From Caldifarciminota bacterium (GTDB lineage: Bacteria; Hydrothermota; Tepidihabitantia; B3-TA06): DNA of 33,381 nucleotides. The position numbers were made by a program, and so were the translations under genes. Positions within the stretch are counted from its first letter, which is position 1, and every line of letters begins with the position of its first letter. The notes beneath the pieces are model-generated. The model was not told where the DNA came from, searched no databases, and was given only the letters and a program-made list of their open reading frames with translations. Shown here in pieces: positions 23,617-31,867 of the stretch. Where the stretch lies: contig JAFGSK010000027.1 of assembly GCA_016934635.1 (NCBI GenBank), forward strand, positions 1-33,381, in the 5' to 3' direction.

Positions 23617-24595
23617 ATTCCTCCAAGAAATCTACCACATTCTGCATATCGGCAGGCAGTTCAGTTTCAAATCTCATCTCCTTTCCCGAGGCCGGGTGAA
23701 CGAATCCCAGCATCTTAGCGTGAAGCGCCTGACGCATTATTCTTTCGAGGCATCCGGCAAGAACCTGGGCCTCAGTCCGGGAGCAAGGAACAATCTGTTC
23801 ACGGCCTCCGTACTCGACATCTCCCACGACCGGGTGCCCGTAGTGAGCGAGGTGCACCCTGATCTGGTGGGTTCTGCCCGTTACAAGCCATAATCTTAAA
23901 CAAGAGACGCAGCCTGCATAGACATGCTCTAGCCTGAACCGGGTCCGGGAATCCCTCGAAGATATTGGTGTAACCGTCATCCTTCGTCTGTCAAGGGTCG
24001 AGCGGCCTATGGGTGCGGCTATTTCCCCATCGGACAACTCGAACTTCCCCCAGGCCAGGGCAACGTACTCCTTGTGCATCGAACGTGCCGAGGTCTGATG
24101 GGTCAGGTCACGAAGCGCTTCATAGGTTTTAGCGAAAAGAATAAGCCCGGTTGTGTCTTTGTCAAGTCTATGCACTACCCCGGGTCTGACTTCTCCCTTC
24201 TCTCCGCGAGGAAGATCACCGCAGTGGGCAAGGAGCGCGTTTATCAGCGTACCCGACGAGTGCCCGCGTGCCGGATGAACCACCATGTGTGGCGGTTTGT
24301 TAACGAGGATGATGTCATCATCCTCGTAGACAATATCCAATGGTATCTCCTGCGGGCGGAGGGATTCCTCGCGCGTATCAGGCAGTTCGAGAAGCGCATA
24401 GACTTCATCGCCCTCGGCAAGCTTCTGGGCTGGCTTGGCAGGCTTACTGTTGACCGTTATCTTCCCCTGCTTTATTAACTTGGCAGTAATGGAGCGTGAA
24501 AATCCGATACCTGACGTTATTAGATACCGGTCCAGACGTTCACCTGCCATCTTCCGGGAAACGATGCGCTTGAATTCCTTCTCTAGTAAGCCCAT
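23594..24595 (-). CDS. rluD: RluD/RluA-family 23S rRNA pseudouridine synthase
   Basis: The 333-residue protein has an S4 RNA-binding domain (ERLDRYLITSGIGFSRS, TVNSKPAKPAQKLAEGDEV). The RluA-type catalytic domain follows, with the active-site Asp in GVVHRLDKDTTGLILFAKT and the family segments VNKPPHMVVHPARGH and GRTHQIRVHLAHYGHPVVGD. These enzymes isomerise uridines in helix 69 of 23S rRNA; the exact target is inferred. ATG 24595 has no Shine-Dalgarno but lies five bases after a -10-like CATAAT, so the message may be leaderless; ATG 24550 is an alternative start. It heads the topA-xerC-hslV operon. Confidence 0.93.
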   Translation of the reverse strand: MGLLEKEFKRIVSRKMAGERLDRYLITSGIGFSRSITAKLIKQGKITVNSKPAKPAQKLAEGDEVYALLELPDTREESLRPQEIPLDIVYEDDDIILVNKPPHMVVHPARGHSSGTLINALLAHCGDLPRGEKGEVRPGVVHRLDKDTTGLILFAKTYEALRDLTHQTSARSMHKEYVALAWGKFELSDGEIAAPIGRSTLDRRRMTVTPISSRDSRTRFRLEHVYAGCVSCLRLWLVTGRTHQIRVHLAHYGHPVVGDVEYGGREQIVPCSRTEAQVLAGCLERIMRQALHAKMLGFVHPASGKEMRFETELPADMQNVVDFLEEYEKSHNR

Positions 24596-24600
24596 AGAAT

Positions 24601-24628
24601 ATTATGCCTATTTGATTGAGTTTTGCAA
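24601..24628 (-). promoter_or_regulatory. Candidate promoter giving a leaderless rluD transcript
   Basis: On the minus strand TTGCAA (24623-24628), 16 bases, CATAAT (24601-24606, five of six), then five bases to the ATG at 24595. No Shine-Dalgarno is visible. This would drive the whole seven-gene operon. Confidence 0.5.
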
Positions 24629-24786
24629 CGCCCGGAAATAATCTATAGATCGTATCAATACCTTCAGTAATGAATTCGACCATCCTTGTGGGCTTTGTTT
24701 TTCTTTGTATTCTTTAGAGACAACTTCGTCGCCTTCACTCGTTGAGACCTGCGCCCGTACTCGATGGAGGCAACTTCGCCTTGTTA

Positions 24787-24825
24787 ATGCTCCTTTTTGC
24801 GTAAAGGACACGCAAAAAGATCGCA
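24787..24825 (+). repeat. Dispersed terminator-associated repeat, copy 1
   Basis: ATGCTCCTTTTTGC, AGGACA and AAAAGATCGCA occur in the same order as at 28654-28688, with only the loop region differing in length. Both copies lie shortly downstream of a minus-strand gene (rph here). Confidence 0.6.
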
Positions 24826-24839
24826 GGCAGCCTGCGATC
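24814..24839 (-). terminator. Rho-independent terminator of rph
   Basis: On the minus strand the perfect nine-pair stem GATCGCAGG-CTG-CCTGCGATC (24819-24839) is followed at once by TTTTT (24814-24818). It lies 58 bases after the rph stop codon. Confidence 0.88.
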
Positions 24840-24896
24840 GCCATCTCACTTTGTCCCTTTTTTGTATACCTTGTATTCTCTGTGTTTTGAATAACC

Positions 24897-25631
24897 TTAG
24901 ATATTAAGGGTCTTTCTCATCAGGCCGATGATCTCGGTAACCTTTCGTCTGCCCATGTCGAGCAGTTCGTTGAGTAAATCCTCACAGACGGGTTCGCGTT
25001 CTGCAGTCAACTGAAGTTCTATTACCTCTCCATTATCGGTAGCCACGATGTTGGCATCGACCTCGGCACGTGAATCCTCCTCGTAGCAGAGGTCTGCAAG
25101 AACCTTACCCCCCACGATGCCGACGCTTACCGCGGCAACGAAACGCTTGAACGGGATGCTGGGTATAAGACCGTCTATGTTCAGTTTCAGGCAGGCGTCA
25201 TAGGCGGCGCAGAAACCGGCACATATCGAAAGAGTGCGCGTCCCGCCGTCTGCCTGAAGCACGTCTGTGTCGATTATGAGCGTATTCTCGCCCAAGGCAT
25301 CCAGGTCGAATCCCATCCTGAGGGAACGCCCTATCAAACGGGATATCTCCTGGCTCCTTGCAGATGGTCTTCCCTTGCGCGACTCTCGCGGGTTGCGCTC
25401 GGGCGTGGATGCTGGAAGCATAGAATACTCGGCGGTTATCCAGCCCTTTCCGGTATCCTCGAGCCAAGGTGGCGCTTCTGGCTGGTAAGAGGCCGCCGCG
25501 AGGACGTGTGTATCGCCTGCACTGGCAAGGCATGAGCCTCGCGCAAACTTCAGATATCCTAACTCGAAGGAAAGCGGACGCAACTGATCCGCCTTGCGTC
25601 CGTCAGCCCTCACGTGATGGATTTTACCCAA
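24897..25631 (-). CDS. rph: Ribonuclease PH
   Basis: RNase PH trims tRNA 3' ends phosphorolytically, forming a hexameric ring. The 244-residue length is standard. Typical segments are HVRADGRKADQLRPL, CLASAGDTHVLAAAS, the NPRESRKGRPSARSQEISRLIGRSLR block with the phosphate-binding residues, and LIIDTDVLQADGGTRTLSICA. The start is unclear: the TTG at 25631 is the first possible codon after an in-frame stop, and neither it nor the GTG a few codons on has a good ribosome site. It is followed by a strong terminator and lies downstream of murI. Confidence 0.95.
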   Translation of the reverse strand: MGKIHHVRADGRKADQLRPLSFELGYLKFARGSCLASAGDTHVLAAASYQPEAPPWLEDTGKGWITAEYSMLPASTPERNPRESRKGRPSARSQEISRLIGRSLRMGFDLDALGENTLIIDTDVLQADGGTRTLSICAGFCAAYDACLKLNIDGLIPSIPFKRFVAAVSVGIVGGKVLADLCYEEDSRAEVDANIVATDNGEVIELQLTAEREPVCEDLLNELLDMGRRKVTEIIGLMRKTLNI

Positions 25632-25782
25632 GAGATGCTGAGATGTCTATAATTAGCTTCCGAACAGGATATTCTACATATACTGGAGTCTCTTAAATTT
25701 TCATATTGAAATTTGCTTTTTGCATTTTGTACTGACCGATTGCGATCGTTTATGCTCTTTGTGGTCATTCCCAAGGTAGCTC

Positions 25783-26604
25783 CTATGCCTCGTACTTCAC
25801 GCTAACCCGGGTTACGTCCTGGATCGGTGAACCCAGGAAGCGCTCACCCACCGTGCGGAAGTTAGGGGATAAATCGGTCAGATAAAAACGTGACATGCCT
25901 TTACGATTTTCTGAACGCAGAAGATCCATCTTCGAAAGTATTTCCAGAGCGACACGGGCGGTCTCGTCGCCCGAGTCCACGAGCTTGACGCCTGTACCGA
26001 AGAAACCTGCCAACGCGGGCTTGAGCAGGGGGTAATGGGTACATCCCAGGAGGAGGGTATCAATCTTGTCCTCCTTTAGGGACGTGAGGTATGTGGCTAT
26101 AACCTGGTCCGTAACTGAACCTTCAAGCCAGCCTTCCTCAACGAGTGGCACGAAGAGCGGTGTGGACTTGGCGATGACGCGGACAGAGGAATCGGCTGAA
26201 AGTATCGCTCTCTCGTACTCGCCTGCGGAGATGGTTGCCGCGGTGCCTATTACGCCTATGCGTTTGTTGCGCGTTGTTGCGACCGCGGTACGCGCACCCG
26301 GCTCTATAACCCCTATTACCGGGAGGTTGAAGTCCTTTTTCAAAAACGGAAGTGCAGCAGACGATGCGGAGTGACATGCGACTATGACCATCTTCACGCC
26401 TCTATCCAGCAGGAACTCGGTATCCTCGTGTGCGTAGCGGCGGATTGTTTCAGCCGACTTGGTCCCGTAAGGGTAGCGGGCCTCGTCACCGAGGTAGCAT
26501 ATATCCTCCGATGGCAGGAGCTGCCTGAGGGAGCGCACTACCGTGAGTCCGCCTATCCCTGAGTCGAATACGCCGATGGGCTGGTCTGCGTTGGATTTAT
26601 TCAT
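25783..26604 (-). CDS. murI: Glutamate racemase
   Basis: MurI makes D-glutamate for peptidoglycan. The 273-residue protein has the DSGIGGLTV motif (D14, S15), the first catalytic cysteine C77 and the second, C188, in LLLGCTHYPLL. The usual ACNTAS around the first cysteine reads ACHSAS here, a conservative but notable variant. The ribosome site (GAG before ATG 26604) is weak. It lies downstream of the amidase gene across a palindrome-rich gap, so two peptidoglycan genes are neighbours and possibly cotranscribed. Confidence 0.95.
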   Translation of the reverse strand: MNKSNADQPIGVFDSGIGGLTVVRSLRQLLPSEDICYLGDEARYPYGTKSAETIRRYAHEDTEFLLDRGVKMVIVACHSASSAALPFLKKDFNLPVIGVIEPGARTAVATTRNKRIGVIGTAATISAGEYERAILSADSSVRVIAKSTPLFVPLVEEGWLEGSVTDQVIATYLTSLKEDKIDTLLLGCTHYPLLKPALAGFFGTGVKLVDSGDETARVALEILSKMDLLRSENRKGMSRFYLTDLSPNFRTVGERFLGSPIQDVTRVSVKYEA

Positions 26605-26653
26605 CTACTGCTCTTTTCCTCTCTTTTGAAACTTTTTTCTTCCTCATTGAGGT

Positions 26654-26709
26654 CGGACCCTCTTGTCCGTCGAAAATGTACGATAATGGACGGGTTAGAG
26701 AACCCGTCC
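26654..26709. repeat. Palindromic pair between the amidase gene and murI
   Basis: CGGAC/GTCCG (26654-26669) is followed by a perfect nine-pair dyad GGACGGGTT-AGAG-AACCCGTCC (26688-26709). Neither is followed by a T run on either strand, so these are not obvious terminators. They resemble the short intergenic palindromes elsewhere in the window. Confidence 0.5.
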
Positions 26710-26770
26710 TCCACACTCTTTCACTTGACAATCCTCTCATGTTACGACGTATAACTCACTTGAAGGTGAA

Positions 26771-26803
26771 TTATGAATTTCTGCATCAAACAGAAATTCA
26801 TAA
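26771..26803. repeat. 13-pair AT-rich hairpin over the amidase stop codon
   Basis: TTATGAATTTCTG (26771-26783) and CAGAAATTCATAA (26791-26803) form a perfect 13-base inverted repeat around a seven-base loop. The downstream arm includes the amidase stop codon (26798-26800, minus). It could protect the message end or attenuate read-through into murI. Confidence 0.6.
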
Positions 26804-28171
26804 AGTATTTACGTATTTTGATACACCCCCGGCGATGCCCTCAGCAACCTTTTGCCTGTAGGATGACTCGCGTATCTTTGCCTCCTCTGAGGGGTTGGAC
26901 AAAAATCCTCCCTCGACCAGTACAGCAGGCATCGAGCAACCTTTGAGCACGTAGAACCCGGCCTGGTTAAGCCCCCGGTTGGCAAATCCGGTCTTTGCAA
27001 CCGAGGCATCCTGGATGCAGCCTGCAAGCTCCTCGGATTCCTTTTGGAATTTGTTGGTCAGAAGGGTTGCAATTATGTCGTTCAGGACCTCGTCTGGGTC
27101 ATAGGCTTTCTCCCCGATGTCGTACTTGAGGGATGCATTCTCACGCAGAGCAACGTTCTTTGCGTATTCCAGCCGGTGTGAGCCGAGGAAGTAGGTCTCG
27201 AAGCCGTTAGGGGATGATGAGTTGTTGGCGTTGAAGTGGATACTCAAGAATAAATCAGCTTTCTTCTGATTGGCAAACTTCGTCCGGTCGGCAAGGGGTA
27301 CATGCTTGTCTTCCTCACGGGTGAGAAGTACGGTATGTCCCTGTGCCTCAAGAAGCTTCTTGAGCCTTTTCGATACGTCGAGAACCATCTCCGATTCCTT
27401 GGTCCCCTTCTTTCCGATTGCTCCCGGGTCCTTGCCGCCGTGACCTGGATCAACGACTATCAAAAGCTTCTTCCTTGCCTGAGGCTGAGTAACCACCGTC
27501 TCGGAGGCCGTACTGGTAAAGGTTATCTCGACCCCGTTGGGTATGCCTTTGGAGGAAACCTTGCACGGCTTGGAAAGCTTGAGTTCAATGGTGGTTTTCT
27601 TATTGCTGTTGGTTAAACTGGCCGAGGAAACCAGACCCGAGGCGGAGATTTGCTTAACCCTTGAACCCACCGGTATCTTGAGATTTACGCTTGTCGAAGA
27701 CATCTCCTTGACCTCGCAAGAGATAGGCCCGGAAGCTACGATCTCTATCGTCGTAGGATCGGCACCTGAAAGGTATATCTTTTCAATCTCTATCTCCTCG
27801 GAAGGCTTGACCTCGGAAGGAGTTACCTTGAAGATACCGTCGAGAACGGTAACCGGTATGTAGATATTTGTTCCGTCCCAACCTATTTCCAACGGCAAGT
27901 GCACAGCACCCTCCTCACCTATTACTACGGTACGGTTATTTGCGGTGAAGATATAGCGCTGATCATTATATACAAGAACAGCCTTCTTCTTCTCAGGTAC
28001 CCAGGCCCATTTACCGTTCAACTTGGAGGCGAACTCAACCAGGGTAACCGATTCATTCCCGTTATAAGTTAATGTATTCAGTGACTTACCTGAAAAGTTT
28101 ACCGTACCGGCCCGAAGGATCACCGAACATATGAAAAAAAACGGTACGATTCGTCGAAGTGGGTAAATCAT
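26798..28171 (-). CDS. N-acetylmuramoyl-L-alanine amidase (Amidase_3) with stalk and AMIN-like domains
   Basis: This 457-residue enzyme cleaves the amide bond between muramic acid and the peptide stem. A signal peptide covers 1-21. Residues about 23-115 resemble the copper-amine-oxidase-N/stalk domain, and about 128-220 an AMIN-type beta domain used for septal targeting. The zinc amidase spans 235-455: H244 (VVDPGHGGKDPG), a Glu in the GTKESEM segment, H312 (LSIHFNANNS) and catalytic E420 (PAVLVEGGFLSN). The ATG at 28171 overlaps the smpB stop in an ATGA, so the two are coupled. It is an AmiC-like enzyme for daughter-cell separation. Confidence 0.93.
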   Translation of the reverse strand: MIYPLRRIVPFFFICSVILRAGTVNFSGKSLNTLTYNGNESVTLVEFASKLNGKWAWVPEKKKAVLVYNDQRYIFTANNRTVVIGEEGAVHLPLEIGWDGTNIYIPVTVLDGIFKVTPSEVKPSEEIEIEKIYLSGADPTTIEIVASGPISCEVKEMSSTSVNLKIPVGSRVKQISASGLVSSASLTNSNKKTTIELKLSKPCKVSSKGIPNGVEITFTSTASETVVTQPQARKKLLIVVDPGHGGKDPGAIGKKGTKESEMVLDVSKRLKKLLEAQGHTVLLTREEDKHVPLADRTKFANQKKADLFLSIHFNANNSSSPNGFETYFLGSHRLEYAKNVALRENASLKYDIGEKAYDPDEVLNDIIATLLTNKFQKESEELAGCIQDASVAKTGFANRGLNQAGFYVLKGCSMPAVLVEGGFLSNPSEEAKIRESSYRQKVAEGIAGGVSKYVNTL

Positions 28172-28608
28172 AAGGCCATCCTCCTTCTTTCCCTGTCCAT
28201 ATCTCGGCGTTTCAACTCATCACGCTTGTCAATGGTCTTCTTTCCACGACACAGACCAACGAGAAGCTTGGCTATCCCGCGCTTGTTGAAGTACACCTTG
28301 AGTGGTATGAGGGTAAAGCCCCTTCGCTGGGTCTTTCCAAAGAGTTTCTTTAGCTCCTGGTGGTGTAAAAGTAGTTTTCGTTTGCGAATCGAATCCGGTA
28401 CGTCGATTGTGGCCTTGCTGTAGGGCGCGATTCGCATCCCGACGACAAAAGCCTCACCAGCCTCGATCATGCAGTAGGCCTCTTTTATGGATACCTGGTG
28501 GTCGCGCAGGGATTTGACTTCAGAGCCCTCCAGAACTATACCTGCTTCAAACGTATCCTCTATAAAAAAATCATGTCGAGCACGCCTGTTCTCGGCAATA
28601 ACTTGCAT
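28168..28608 (-). CDS. smpB: SsrA-binding protein
   Basis: SmpB binds tmRNA and delivers it to stalled ribosomes. The 146-residue protein shows the whole family pattern: NRRARHDFFIEDTFEAGIVL, GSEVKSLRDHQVSIKEAYC, LLLHHQELKKLFGKTQRRGF, LIPLKVYFNKRGIAKLLVGLCRGKK and a basic tail KRDELKRRDMDRERRR. The ATG at 28608 has no Shine-Dalgarno and lies five bases after a -10 box, so a leaderless message is likely. No tmRNA gene was recognised next to it. Confidence 0.97.
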   Translation of the reverse strand: MQVIAENRRARHDFFIEDTFEAGIVLEGSEVKSLRDHQVSIKEAYCMIEAGEAFVVGMRIAPYSKATIDVPDSIRKRKLLLHHQELKKLFGKTQRRGFTLIPLKVYFNKRGIAKLLVGLCRGKKTIDKRDELKRRDMDRERRRMAL

Positions 28609-28613
28609 ATAAA

Positions 28614-28642
28614 AGTGTAATCGTAAATCACTGGCGTGTCAA
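28614..28642 (-). promoter_or_regulatory. Promoter giving a probable leaderless smpB transcript
   Basis: On the minus strand TTGACA (28637-28642), 17 bases, TACACT (28614-28619, four of six), then five bases to the ATG at 28608. The sequence before the ATG (CTTTTAT) has no ribosome site. Confidence 0.65.
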
Positions 28643-28653
28643 CACCTTAAACC

Positions 28654-28688
28654 ATGCTCCTTTTGCCCTGTGAGGACAAAAGATCGCA
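28654..28688 (+). repeat. Dispersed terminator-associated repeat, copy 2
   Basis: Matches 24787-24825 in order (ATGCTCCTTTT-GC, AGGAC, AAAAGATCGCA). It contains the hairpin CTTTTG-c-CCT-GTG-AGG-a-CAAAAG (28660-28682). It lies ten bases after the stop of the minus-strand propeller gene, in the same relative place as copy 1 after rph. Confidence 0.6.
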
Positions 28689-28698
28689 ATCCTTGATT

Positions 28699-30423
28699 CT
28701 ACTTGATTAGCACAACTTTCTGCGCTCTGCTTTGACCACTGGCTAAAAGAACGACAAAATACACCCCAGGAAGAAAGCCTTCACCCCAGGTGATTGTTCC
28801 AGATGTTTTGGTCGATCCCATCTCGTCAACCTTGCGACCCGAAGCGTCGAAAACAGTAGCTGAAAAGCCCTGGGGAAAGTTGATGTAACGTAACTCTATC
28901 CTTGGCCCCGCAGACGTTATAACCCCCCAGGTTGCCGGGGATTGAACAGGCGATTCGGAAATCCCTGTGCAGCGGAAGGTGCATGACATGGGTACGGAAG
29001 CAAGCGAATCACCAGAATTGCCGGTAGCGTAAAAGGTTGCGCTGTACTCACCGACAACGTCTGCAACCCATTCTGCGAATTCGACCTCCACTGATTGCCA
29101 AGGGCTGAGGACGTCTGACACCTTCACAGAATCGTGATAAGAACTATTATCTATTTCGCAGTGGGCTGTGAAACCTTCATTGCAGGTTTCGCGGTTGCTG
29201 AGATTGGTGAATTGAGCCTTGGGAGAAGTACGGCATACCACCGAATCCTGACCTGGATCGAGTATCAAGATAGGCGAAATAGCCAGGGGAAGGTTTCCTG
29301 TCGAGTCTACCTTGATGAGCAGGAGATCAAGACTTCCTGCGCCGAACGAGGAGGTTATCCCGGTAGCGATATAGCCTCCGTCAGGGGTTAGTGCTACCGA
29401 AAGCCCCTCATCCCAGTCTGCGGCGCCGTAGGTCTCGGCCCATAACACCTCGCCGTATTCATCTATTCGCAGAAGCCAGAGATCGGCATTCCCCTGGCCG
29501 AAGGAGCGGGTATAACCGGTAACGACGTAGCCTCCGTCCGCAAGCTCTAGCACCGAATTACCCTCGTCCCAATCTTCTCCCCCATAAATCCCAGTCCATA
29601 AGGTGTCGCCTGTTGAATCGGTCTTTATTAGCCGTAAATCGACATCGTCTCCCTCGATCTCCGAACTCCATCCCACTACTGCGAAGCCGCCATCCGCTGT
29701 TTGTCGTACGCATTCGGCGTGTTCGAAATGCAGAGAGTCCCCGTAAGTACGAGTCCAGAGCGTGTCACCTTTAATATCTGTCTTCACCAACCAGATATTG
29801 CGATCCTGGTGTTCATCGTCCTCGTAGTATCCGGTGTATCCTACAACGATATAACCTGAATCTCGCGTTTCCTGAACGAAGTTGGCAAAGGCAAAACCCT
29901 GATATCCGGCGTAGGATTTTGTCCACAGCACATCGCCTAGACCGTCCACCTTGATAATGTAAAGCTCGGGACCCTGCGGGGTAAGGAAGGATTTGTAGCC
30001 TGCAACGACATAGGAACCATCAAAGGTCTGAATTACGCAGTTACCCCTGTCCTGGTTGTCTTCGCCCAGGAACCTAACCCACTCCTCGTTACCCAAGCTA
30101 TCGGCCTTGATCAGAAGCACCTGTTTGTATTCGCCTGGTGGCGTACGATCACCAACTGCGATATAACCTCCGTCTTTTGTTGTAGATACGTAGGCTCCTG
30201 ATCCCTCCCATGTTCGAGTCCACGAGGTGTCACCTGCTTCATTTAACTTCAGGAGCCACAGCCCTTCAAAAGTCATGGCGCCTCCGGTTACCACGTATCC
30301 GCCGTCAGAGGTTGGTTGCACCGCCGAGCCCCACTCCCTTTCAACTCCACCATAGAAACGCACCCAGCCCGAAACTTGAGTCAGGATGAAGCTTAACAGA
30401 ATACTTGAGAAAGCTGCACTCAT
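28699..30423 (-). CDS. Secreted seven-repeat propeller protein with Ig-like domain and sorting-type tail
   Basis: The 574-residue protein starts at ATG 30423 with a hydrophobic signal (MSAAFSSILLSFILTQVSG). Seven repeats of about 50 residues follow (T.DGGYVVTGY....LWLLK.D..GD.LW...YG), as expected for a seven-bladed beta-propeller. Unlike its two paralogs it also carries an Ig-like domain (about 395-495) before the sorting-type tail (SATVFDASGRKVDE, GVYFVVL, ending KVVLIK). The start codon has no Shine-Dalgarno and lies six bases after a -10 box. Probably surface-displayed or released; ligand unknown. Confidence 0.8.
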   Translation of the reverse strand: MSAAFSSILLSFILTQVSGWVRFYGGVEREWGSAVQPTSDGGYVVTGGAMTFEGLWLLKLNEAGDTSWTRTWEGSGAYVSTTKDGGYIAVGDRTPPGEYKQVLLIKADSLGNEEWVRFLGEDNQDRGNCVIQTFDGSYVVAGYKSFLTPQGPELYIIKVDGLGDVLWTKSYAGYQGFAFANFVQETRDSGYIVVGYTGYYEDDEHQDRNIWLVKTDIKGDTLWTRTYGDSLHFEHAECVRQTADGGFAVVGWSSEIEGDDVDLRLIKTDSTGDTLWTGIYGGEDWDEGNSVLELADGGYVVTGYTRSFGQGNADLWLLRIDEYGEVLWAETYGAADWDEGLSVALTPDGGYIATGITSSFGAGSLDLLLIKVDSTGNLPLAISPILILDPGQDSVVCRTSPKAQFTNLSNRETCNEGFTAHCEIDNSSYHDSVKVSDVLSPWQSVEVEFAEWVADVVGEYSATFYATGNSGDSLASVPMSCTFRCTGISESPVQSPATWGVITSAGPRIELRYINFPQGFSATVFDASGRKVDEMGSTKTSGTITWGEGFLPGVYFVVLLASGQSRAQKVVLIK

Positions 30424-30429
30424 TACAGG

Positions 30430-30457
30430 ATATTAGATAAGTACTCCCAACTGTCAA
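30430..30457 (-). promoter_or_regulatory. Promoter giving a probable leaderless propeller-gene transcript
   Basis: On the minus strand TTGACA (30452-30457), 16 bases, TAATAT (30430-30435), then CCTGTA and the ATG at 30423. The expected transcript start coincides with the A of the ATG. Confidence 0.7.
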
Positions 30458-30489
30458 TCACCAACACCCAAAAGGATTCGGAACAAATT

Positions 30490-31806
30490 CTATTTTACGA
30501 GCACAACCTTCTGTGCTCCGCCCTGATTACTATCTAAAGGCACAACAAAATACACACCAGGAATGAAACCCTCACCCCAGGTTAACGCACCGGAGGACTG
30601 TGTTGAATGCAACTCGTCAACCTTGCAGCCAGAGGCGTCGAAGATAGAGGCATGGAAACCGCCAGGCAAATCGGAGTATCTCAGGACTATCTCTCGACCT
30701 AAAGAAACAACTTCATATCTCAAAGGTACATCCGAAGGTTCTTCTGCTATTCCAGGATCGTCGTTCCCGCCAGCGTCTGTTTTGTAAAGGAACATGTGAG
30801 GGGAAGGTTTATCATATGAAAACCCCGTAAGAACAAAACCTCCGTCAGAAGTCGTCTCCAGCCACTCGGGATATAAATACGGTTCCTTAATCCATCTTTC
30901 CCACAAGGTATCGCCTGAATCACTGAATTTGGATAAAACAAGCCCGTCGAAGGTCGAATTATCCCCGCCTGTAACTATATAACCTCCGTCTGCAGTCATG
31001 TCTAAACCTGTAAGGTAAGTTGCTATGTCTTCAGAATAACTGTAAGTCCACAAGGTGTCACCAAGGGAATCTACCCTTGCCAGAATCCGCATAAAATAGT
31101 CCAACCAGGGACTTGCAGTACCTGAAAGGATATAACCGTCGTCGGACGTCTCCATAACGCGACCACCGAGACAGTAGCCATATCCAATCTCCCCTATGTA
31201 GATTTTACACCAGATCGAATCACCCAGTGAGTCTGTTTTCAAGAGACCGAAATAATGGTCAATCGAGAGAATATAATCGCCATCGGACGTCTCTTCTGCA
31301 AATGCGATTCGTAAACTGTAACTCTTTTCCCACTCGACAAACCCCTGGGGATTGTGCTTAATCAAGCTTCCATCTACAGCAACGATATAACCACCATCGG
31401 ATGTCTGACGTACCCCGGTCAACGTACCTTCGTAGCTACGCGTCCAGATAACATTACCCTCAGCGTTGATCTTGAAAACGCGATAACCCGCGGGAATCGA
31501 GCCAAAGATGATATACCCTCCGCCCGAAGCTCCAAACACCGCAGCAGCAGAGAATCCAACATCTACTTGTTTTCCTCCGCCGCTATAGATCCTCGACCAG
31601 AGTGAATCGCCTAGAGGGCTGGTCTTCAATAACCAGGTACTTGAATCCGTATAACCTAAGACCAGGTAGCCGCCATCTGCAGTCTGGTGTACGTATTCTC
31701 CGCCTTCGAACGCTCCTCCTGCATCGTAGCTTTTGAACCAACCATAGGTTTTCATAGGAATCGCCACCAAAGTAACGACAAGGACAATAAAACACCACCG
31801 TTTCAT
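30490..31806 (-). CDS. Secreted seven-repeat propeller protein with sorting-type tail (paralog 2)
   Basis: The ATG at 31806 follows GGAGG. The signal peptide is MKRWCFIVLVVTLVAIPMKTYG. Seven copies of the T.DGGY..xG / GD.LW repeat follow (about 25-365), then a short linker. The tail contains ASIFDASGCKVDELHSTQSSG and GVYFVVPL and ends KVVLVK. It lacks the Ig-like domain of the downstream paralog (28699-30423). The repeats read like event-log style propellers common in secreted proteins of uncultured FCB bacteria. The three paralogs lie head to tail, each with its own promoter. Confidence 0.8.
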   Translation of the reverse strand: MKRWCFIVLVVTLVAIPMKTYGWFKSYDAGGAFEGGEYVHQTADGGYLVLGYTDSSTWLLKTSPLGDSLWSRIYSGGGKQVDVGFSAAAVFGASGGGYIIFGSIPAGYRVFKINAEGNVIWTRSYEGTLTGVRQTSDGGYIVAVDGSLIKHNPQGFVEWEKSYSLRIAFAEETSDGDYILSIDHYFGLLKTDSLGDSIWCKIYIGEIGYGYCLGGRVMETSDDGYILSGTASPWLDYFMRILARVDSLGDTLWTYSYSEDIATYLTGLDMTADGGYIVTGGDNSTFDGLVLSKFSDSGDTLWERWIKEPYLYPEWLETTSDGGFVLTGFSYDKPSPHMFLYKTDAGGNDDPGIAEEPSDVPLRYEVVSLGREIVLRYSDLPGGFHASIFDASGCKVDELHSTQSSGALTWGEGFIPGVYFVVPLDSNQGGAQKVVLVK

Positions 31807-31836
31807 ATTGCCTCCTTCCAGTGGTTTTCCAAAATC

Positions 31837-31864
31837 AGTTTAATGATCTTCACCTTCCAGTCAA
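31837..31864 (-). promoter_or_regulatory. Candidate promoter of the second propeller gene
   Basis: On the minus strand TTGACT (31859-31864), 16 bases, TAAACT (31837-31842). The predicted leader ends in AAGGAGG before ATG 31806. Confidence 0.5.
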
Positions 31865-31867
31865 GTA

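Larger units (their letters stand above)
24596..24896. other. Intergenic region between rph and rluD
   Basis: These 301 bases contain the rluD promoter (24601-24628), the rph terminator (24814-24839) and a second dyad, CTTTTTGCG/CGCAAAAAG (24793-24801, 24811-24819). There is also an imperfect direct repeat, GAGACAACTTCGTCGCCTT (24717-24735) and GAGGCAACTTCGCCTT (24767-24782). A 78-codon minus-strand frame runs through the hairpins and shows no protein-like features. The region looks like repetitive non-coding sequence. Confidence 0.55.

Noticed and set aside
24608..24844. 78-codon minus-strand ORF between rph and rluD
   Set aside because: It runs through the terminator hairpins and direct repeats, lacks a ribosome site and resembles translated repeat DNA.
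26725..26755. Possible + strand promoter (TTGACA then TATAAC)
   Set aside because: Spacer of 19 bases and no + strand gene downstream.
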